A stretch of 8,031 bases of DNA from JANRKG01 sp033763635 (GTDB lineage Bacteria; Cyanobacteriota; Cyanobacteriia; GCF-001939115): assembly GCA_033763635.1 (NCBI GenBank), contig JANRKG010000246.1, positions 1 to 8,031 on the forward strand, read 5' to 3'. The notes below the pieces were generated by a model, which saw only the letters and a list, made by a program, of their open reading frames with translations, did not search any database and was not told the origin of the DNA. Made by a program: the position numbers and the translations under genes. The first letter of the stretch is position 1; each line of letters begins with the position of its first letter. Shown here in pieces: positions 6,322 to 8,031 of this stretch.

Positions 6322-7167
6322 TTAGACAGGCTCAAAACATTCTGTTCGGGTCAGACGAATTTGAGCCAGGGTAAAGACGGTAGGAATGACCCGACTGTAG
6401 TTGATAGAAATGGCACGCCAACCCAGATCGACAAAAAACCATGTCCAAAGGGCAGGCCCCAGGAAGGTTAGAAGGGATCGGGTTGCCCCATAACGGGCCG
6501 CGCTGATTGCCATTCCTCGCTTTGCGGTTTGTAACGCCAGATAGTTTTGGAACTGGGTGGCTGCTGCAACCCCTCCTCGCACGGTGGCTTCTTTCGCAAC
6601 TTGATACGTTGCAAAATGGATCGCGAACTGGTGGGCAATTTGCTGGAGTAGAATCGGTCGTAGGACAGCGCTCACTGCGATCGCACTTCCACCCTTGAGC
6701 AGCAATCCCACCGGATCTTTCTGCAAGGGAAGGGGCAGTTGTTTCACTAAATCGGCTTGAATCAGGGAGTCTTGAACTCGTCCCGTCAGTGCGCTCCGTT
6801 CCTGTTGAGGGAGTTTCTTCCAGGCTCGATTCAGTAAATTCAGGAAAATTTCTGCTTCCAAATCCGTTGTGGAAAAACTATCAGAGTAACGAATTTTCAA
6901 GTAACGACAGATTTGAATGAGGATCTGACGATAACTGATCTGCTCGGTTTTGCGCCGCAGAACGGTCATCCCATCCGCTGCCAAAAAGCGGAACCGCTCC
7001 TCCAGTAAATCTAACCACCCCTGCCGATCCTGACTTTGGACATCAATGGGATCGGGGGTATAAAAATAATCCAGAGGATTGAATTTACGCCGAAATAGAA
7101 TTTCGGTCAATGCTTGCAACTCTTCATCATTTGCCAGTTCCAGGACCGATCTAAGCTCATCCGCCAT
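6322..7167 (-). CDS. YaaW family (UPF0174-like) protein of unknown function
   Basis: The 281-residue protein resembles the YaaW/UPF0174 family. Residues 1-30 (ELRSVLELANDEELQALTE) look like the short helical domain that begins these proteins. The middle (about 45-150) is helical and charged. An Ala/Gly-rich region (155-235) follows. The end, LGPALWTWFFVDLGWRAI (236-253) followed by NYSRVIPTVFTLAQIRLTR (256-274), is the most family-like segment. One or two segments are hydrophobic enough for membrane association, but no clear signal peptide is seen. The start is ATG at 7167, preceded by AGGAG with an 8-nt gap; the ATG at 7206 adds 13 residues encoded by a short repeat and has no ribosome binding site. 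The gene heads the minus-strand run and ends 8 bp before the O-antigen-ligase-like gene. No function is assigned in any family I know. Confidence 0.75.
   Translation of the reverse strand: MADELRSVLELANDEELQALTEILFRRKFNPLDYFYTPDPIDVQSQDRQGWLDLLEERFRFLAADGMTVLRRKTEQISYRQILIQICRYLKIRYSDSFSTTDLEAEIFLNLLNRAWKKLPQQERSALTGRVQDSLIQADLVKQLPLPLQKDPVGLLLKGGSAIAVSAVLRPILLQQIAHQFAIHFATYQVAKEATVRGGVAAATQFQNYLALQTAKRGMAISAARYGATRSLLTFLGPALWTWFFVDLGWRAISINYSRVIPTVFTLAQIRLTRTECFEPV
6677..6684. repeat. HIP1 octamer GCGATCGC
   Basis: This is a full Highly Iterated Palindrome 1 site, within the YaaW-like gene. It is the only complete octamer I found, but its core CGATCG occurs about 20 times across the window, for example at 915, 1050, 1068, 1562, 1647, 1752, 2182, 2560, 2921, 3431, 3727, 3772, 4472, 5530, 7497, 7893 and 7937. 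HIP1 enrichment is characteristic of many cyanobacteria. Confidence 0.9.
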
Positions 7168-7175
7168 CAATATCT

Positions 7176-7180
7176 CTCCT
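7176..7180 (-). promoter_or_regulatory. Ribosome binding site deciding the YaaW-like start
   Basis: On the minus strand AGGAG (7180-7176), extended as AGGAGAGA, lies 8 nt before the ATG at 7167. It is the clearest Shine-Dalgarno in the window and favours 7167 over the ATG at 7206. Confidence 0.75.
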
Positions 7181-7208
7181 GTCTGCCCGTCTGCCTGCTG
7201 TCCCATAT

Positions 7209-7214
7209 TTTATA
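7209..7214 (-). promoter_or_regulatory. Possible -10 element for the minus-strand gene run
   Basis: TATAAA on the minus strand (7214-7209) sits in an AT-rich patch of the 81-bp divergent spacer. A transcript would begin near 7202, giving a leader of about 35 nt before the 7167 start and excluding the ATG at 7206. No matching -35 is seen at 17 bp (GATCAC), so this is tentative. The same AT-rich patch may also serve the plus-strand oxidoreductase gene. Confidence 0.3.
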
Positions 7215-7248
7215 TTTGCATTAAATGATTTGTGATCGGTGAAGACCT

Positions 7249-8031
7249 GTGAATTCCTATGAAATTGCAGTAATTGGGGCTGGAATGGCTGGGTTAACCT
7301 GTGCTCAGCAATTGCAGCAGATGGGATATCAGGTTGTGGTGTTGGATAAGTCACGGGGGGTGGGAGGCCGGATTGCCACTCGTCGGGTTGGAGCACACGT
7401 TGTAGATCACGGAGCGCGGTATTTAGAACCTCAGGGACCGTTGACAGAAAGGTTGATTCAGATTCTTGTAGAACAGCAAAAACTCCACCTCTGGAGCGAT
7501 CGAATGGCTGTTCTTCCGGCAGACCAATCTTTACAGTCTCTTCCAAAGGGGAGTACCAGCCCAGGATTGCCTCGGTATGTTGCACCCAGCGGCATGACAA
7601 CGATCCCAAAATTTCTGGCAACGGGGTTGACTCTGTATTTAGGGCAATGGGTGAAAGGCTTAACCCTGACTCCCGAACGGACCTGGCAACTGCAATTGGA
7701 GTCTAATCAGCCTGACTGCCCCGAAACTTTCACGCATCTAGAGGCACGATCCCTCGTCATTGCGATTCCCGCCCCTCAAGCCCTTGCCCTATTGTCTCCC
7801 CTGCCTGATCGTGTGTTTCCAGCGGAGTCTCTCAATCTTTTGCAATCCATCACCTATGATCCCTGCTTGAGTATCATGGCGGGGTATCCCGACGATCGGC
7901 TACAGGCTTTGGAGTCTGCGGAATTGGACTGGAGGGCGATCGATTGCCCTGGCGATTCTCATCTGCAATGGATCGGCTGGGATCATGCGAAGCGTTCTCA
8001 AGCAAAGGCACCTATCAGTTCGCCGATCAGT
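7249..8031 (+). CDS. Renalase-like NAD(P)/FAD-dependent oxidoreductase, N-terminal part (runs off right edge)
   Basis: The frame is open for 261 codons to the window end. Residues 6-16 (IAVIGAGMAGL) form the FAD-binding beta-alpha-beta with GxGxxG at Gly10, Gly12 and Gly15. VVVLDKSRGVGGRIATRR (29-46) is the second FAD signature typical of the renalase-like amine-oxidase-fold family (COG3380), followed by VDHGARYL (52-59). Bacterial renalases oxidise aberrant dihydro-NAD(P) isomers; whether this member does so is not known, and some cyanobacterial members carry misleading photolyase annotations. GTG at 7249 is the first start after an in-frame TGA (7240-7242) and places the GxGxxG where expected; GGTGAAG just upstream is a weak ribosome binding site. 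No signal peptide is visible. It is divergent from the YaaW-like gene. The C-terminal substrate and FAD contacts lie outside the window. Confidence 0.88.
   Translation, partial: MNSYEIAVIGAGMAGLTCAQQLQQMGYQVVVLDKSRGVGGRIATRRVGAHVVDHGARYLEPQGPLTERLIQILVEQQKLHLWSDRMAVLPADQSLQSLPKGSTSPGLPRYVAPSGMTTIPKFLATGLTLYLGQWVKGLTLTPERTWQLQLESNQPDCPETFTHLEARSLVIAIPAPQALALLSPLPDRVFPAESLNLLQSITYDPCLSIMAGYPDDRLQALESAELDWRAIDCPGDSHLQWIGWDHAKRSQAKAPISSPIS

Noticed and set aside
7168..7206. Longer YaaW-like protein from the ATG at 7206
   Set aside because: There is no ribosome binding site before it, the extra codons are a short repeat, and AGGAG is well placed for 7167.
7157..7621. Minus-strand open frame of 154 codons
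   Set aside because: It is antisense to the FAD oxidoreductase, whose frame carries GxGxxG and the second FAD motif.
1..8031. CRISPR arrays, tRNA or rRNA genes, insertion sequences, prophage or defence genes
   Set aside because: No regularly spaced repeats, no cloverleaf or rRNA signature, and no transposase, integrase or nuclease-like proteins were seen on either strand.

Overview
The window looks like ordinary chromosome from a cyanobacterium, probably a filamentous Leptolyngbya-like lineage (lineage inferred). Two observations support this. The hexamer CGATCG, the core of the cyanobacterial HIP1 palindrome GCGATCGC, occurs about 20 times in 8 kb where about two are expected by chance, and one full HIP1 octamer lies at 6677-6684. 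The gene content is also typically cyanobacterial: a rimI / lysA-cdaA-uppS block, and a J-domain gene overlapping a DUF3143 gene. I see no phage, transposon, CRISPR, plasmid, rRNA or tRNA signal.

Layout. Positions 1-303 (minus) hold the N-terminal part of rimI, which runs off the left edge. A divergent intergenic region (304-598) carries a 9-bp direct repeat and a three-copy 15-bp tandem repeat. The plus strand then has lysA (diaminopimelate decarboxylase, 599-2017), a good intrinsic-terminator candidate (2028-2051), cdaA (membrane diadenylate cyclase, 2118-3050) and uppS (isoprenyl transferase, 3047-3808). The cdaA stop and uppS start share an ATGA overlap. A short convergent gap (3809-3982) holds a dispersed-type palindrome and an AT-rich hairpin.

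Four genes follow on the minus strand, transcribed from right to left: a YaaW/UPF0174-like protein (7167-6322), an O-antigen-ligase-family membrane protein with an apparent TTG start (6313-4919), a membrane-anchored J-domain protein (4854-4252) and a DUF3143 protein (4255-3983), the last two overlapping by 4 bp. Upstream of that run, an 81-bp divergent spacer leads to a plus-strand renalase-like FAD oxidoreductase (from 7249) that runs off the right edge.

How the genes fit together. LysA consumes meso-diaminopimelate to make lysine, UppS makes the polyprenyl diphosphate precursor of the cell-wall lipid carrier, and CdaA makes c-di-AMP, a second messenger tied to osmotic and wall homeostasis in other bacteria. 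Their proximity suggests coordination of wall precursor supply with c-di-AMP signalling, but that is inference. The minus-strand cluster is less understood; its O-antigen-ligase-like and J/DUF3143 genes are envelope or membrane related at most. I found no convincing new system. The best leads are the poorly characterised J/DUF3143 pair with its neighbours, and the possible transcriptional checkpoint between lysA and cdaA.
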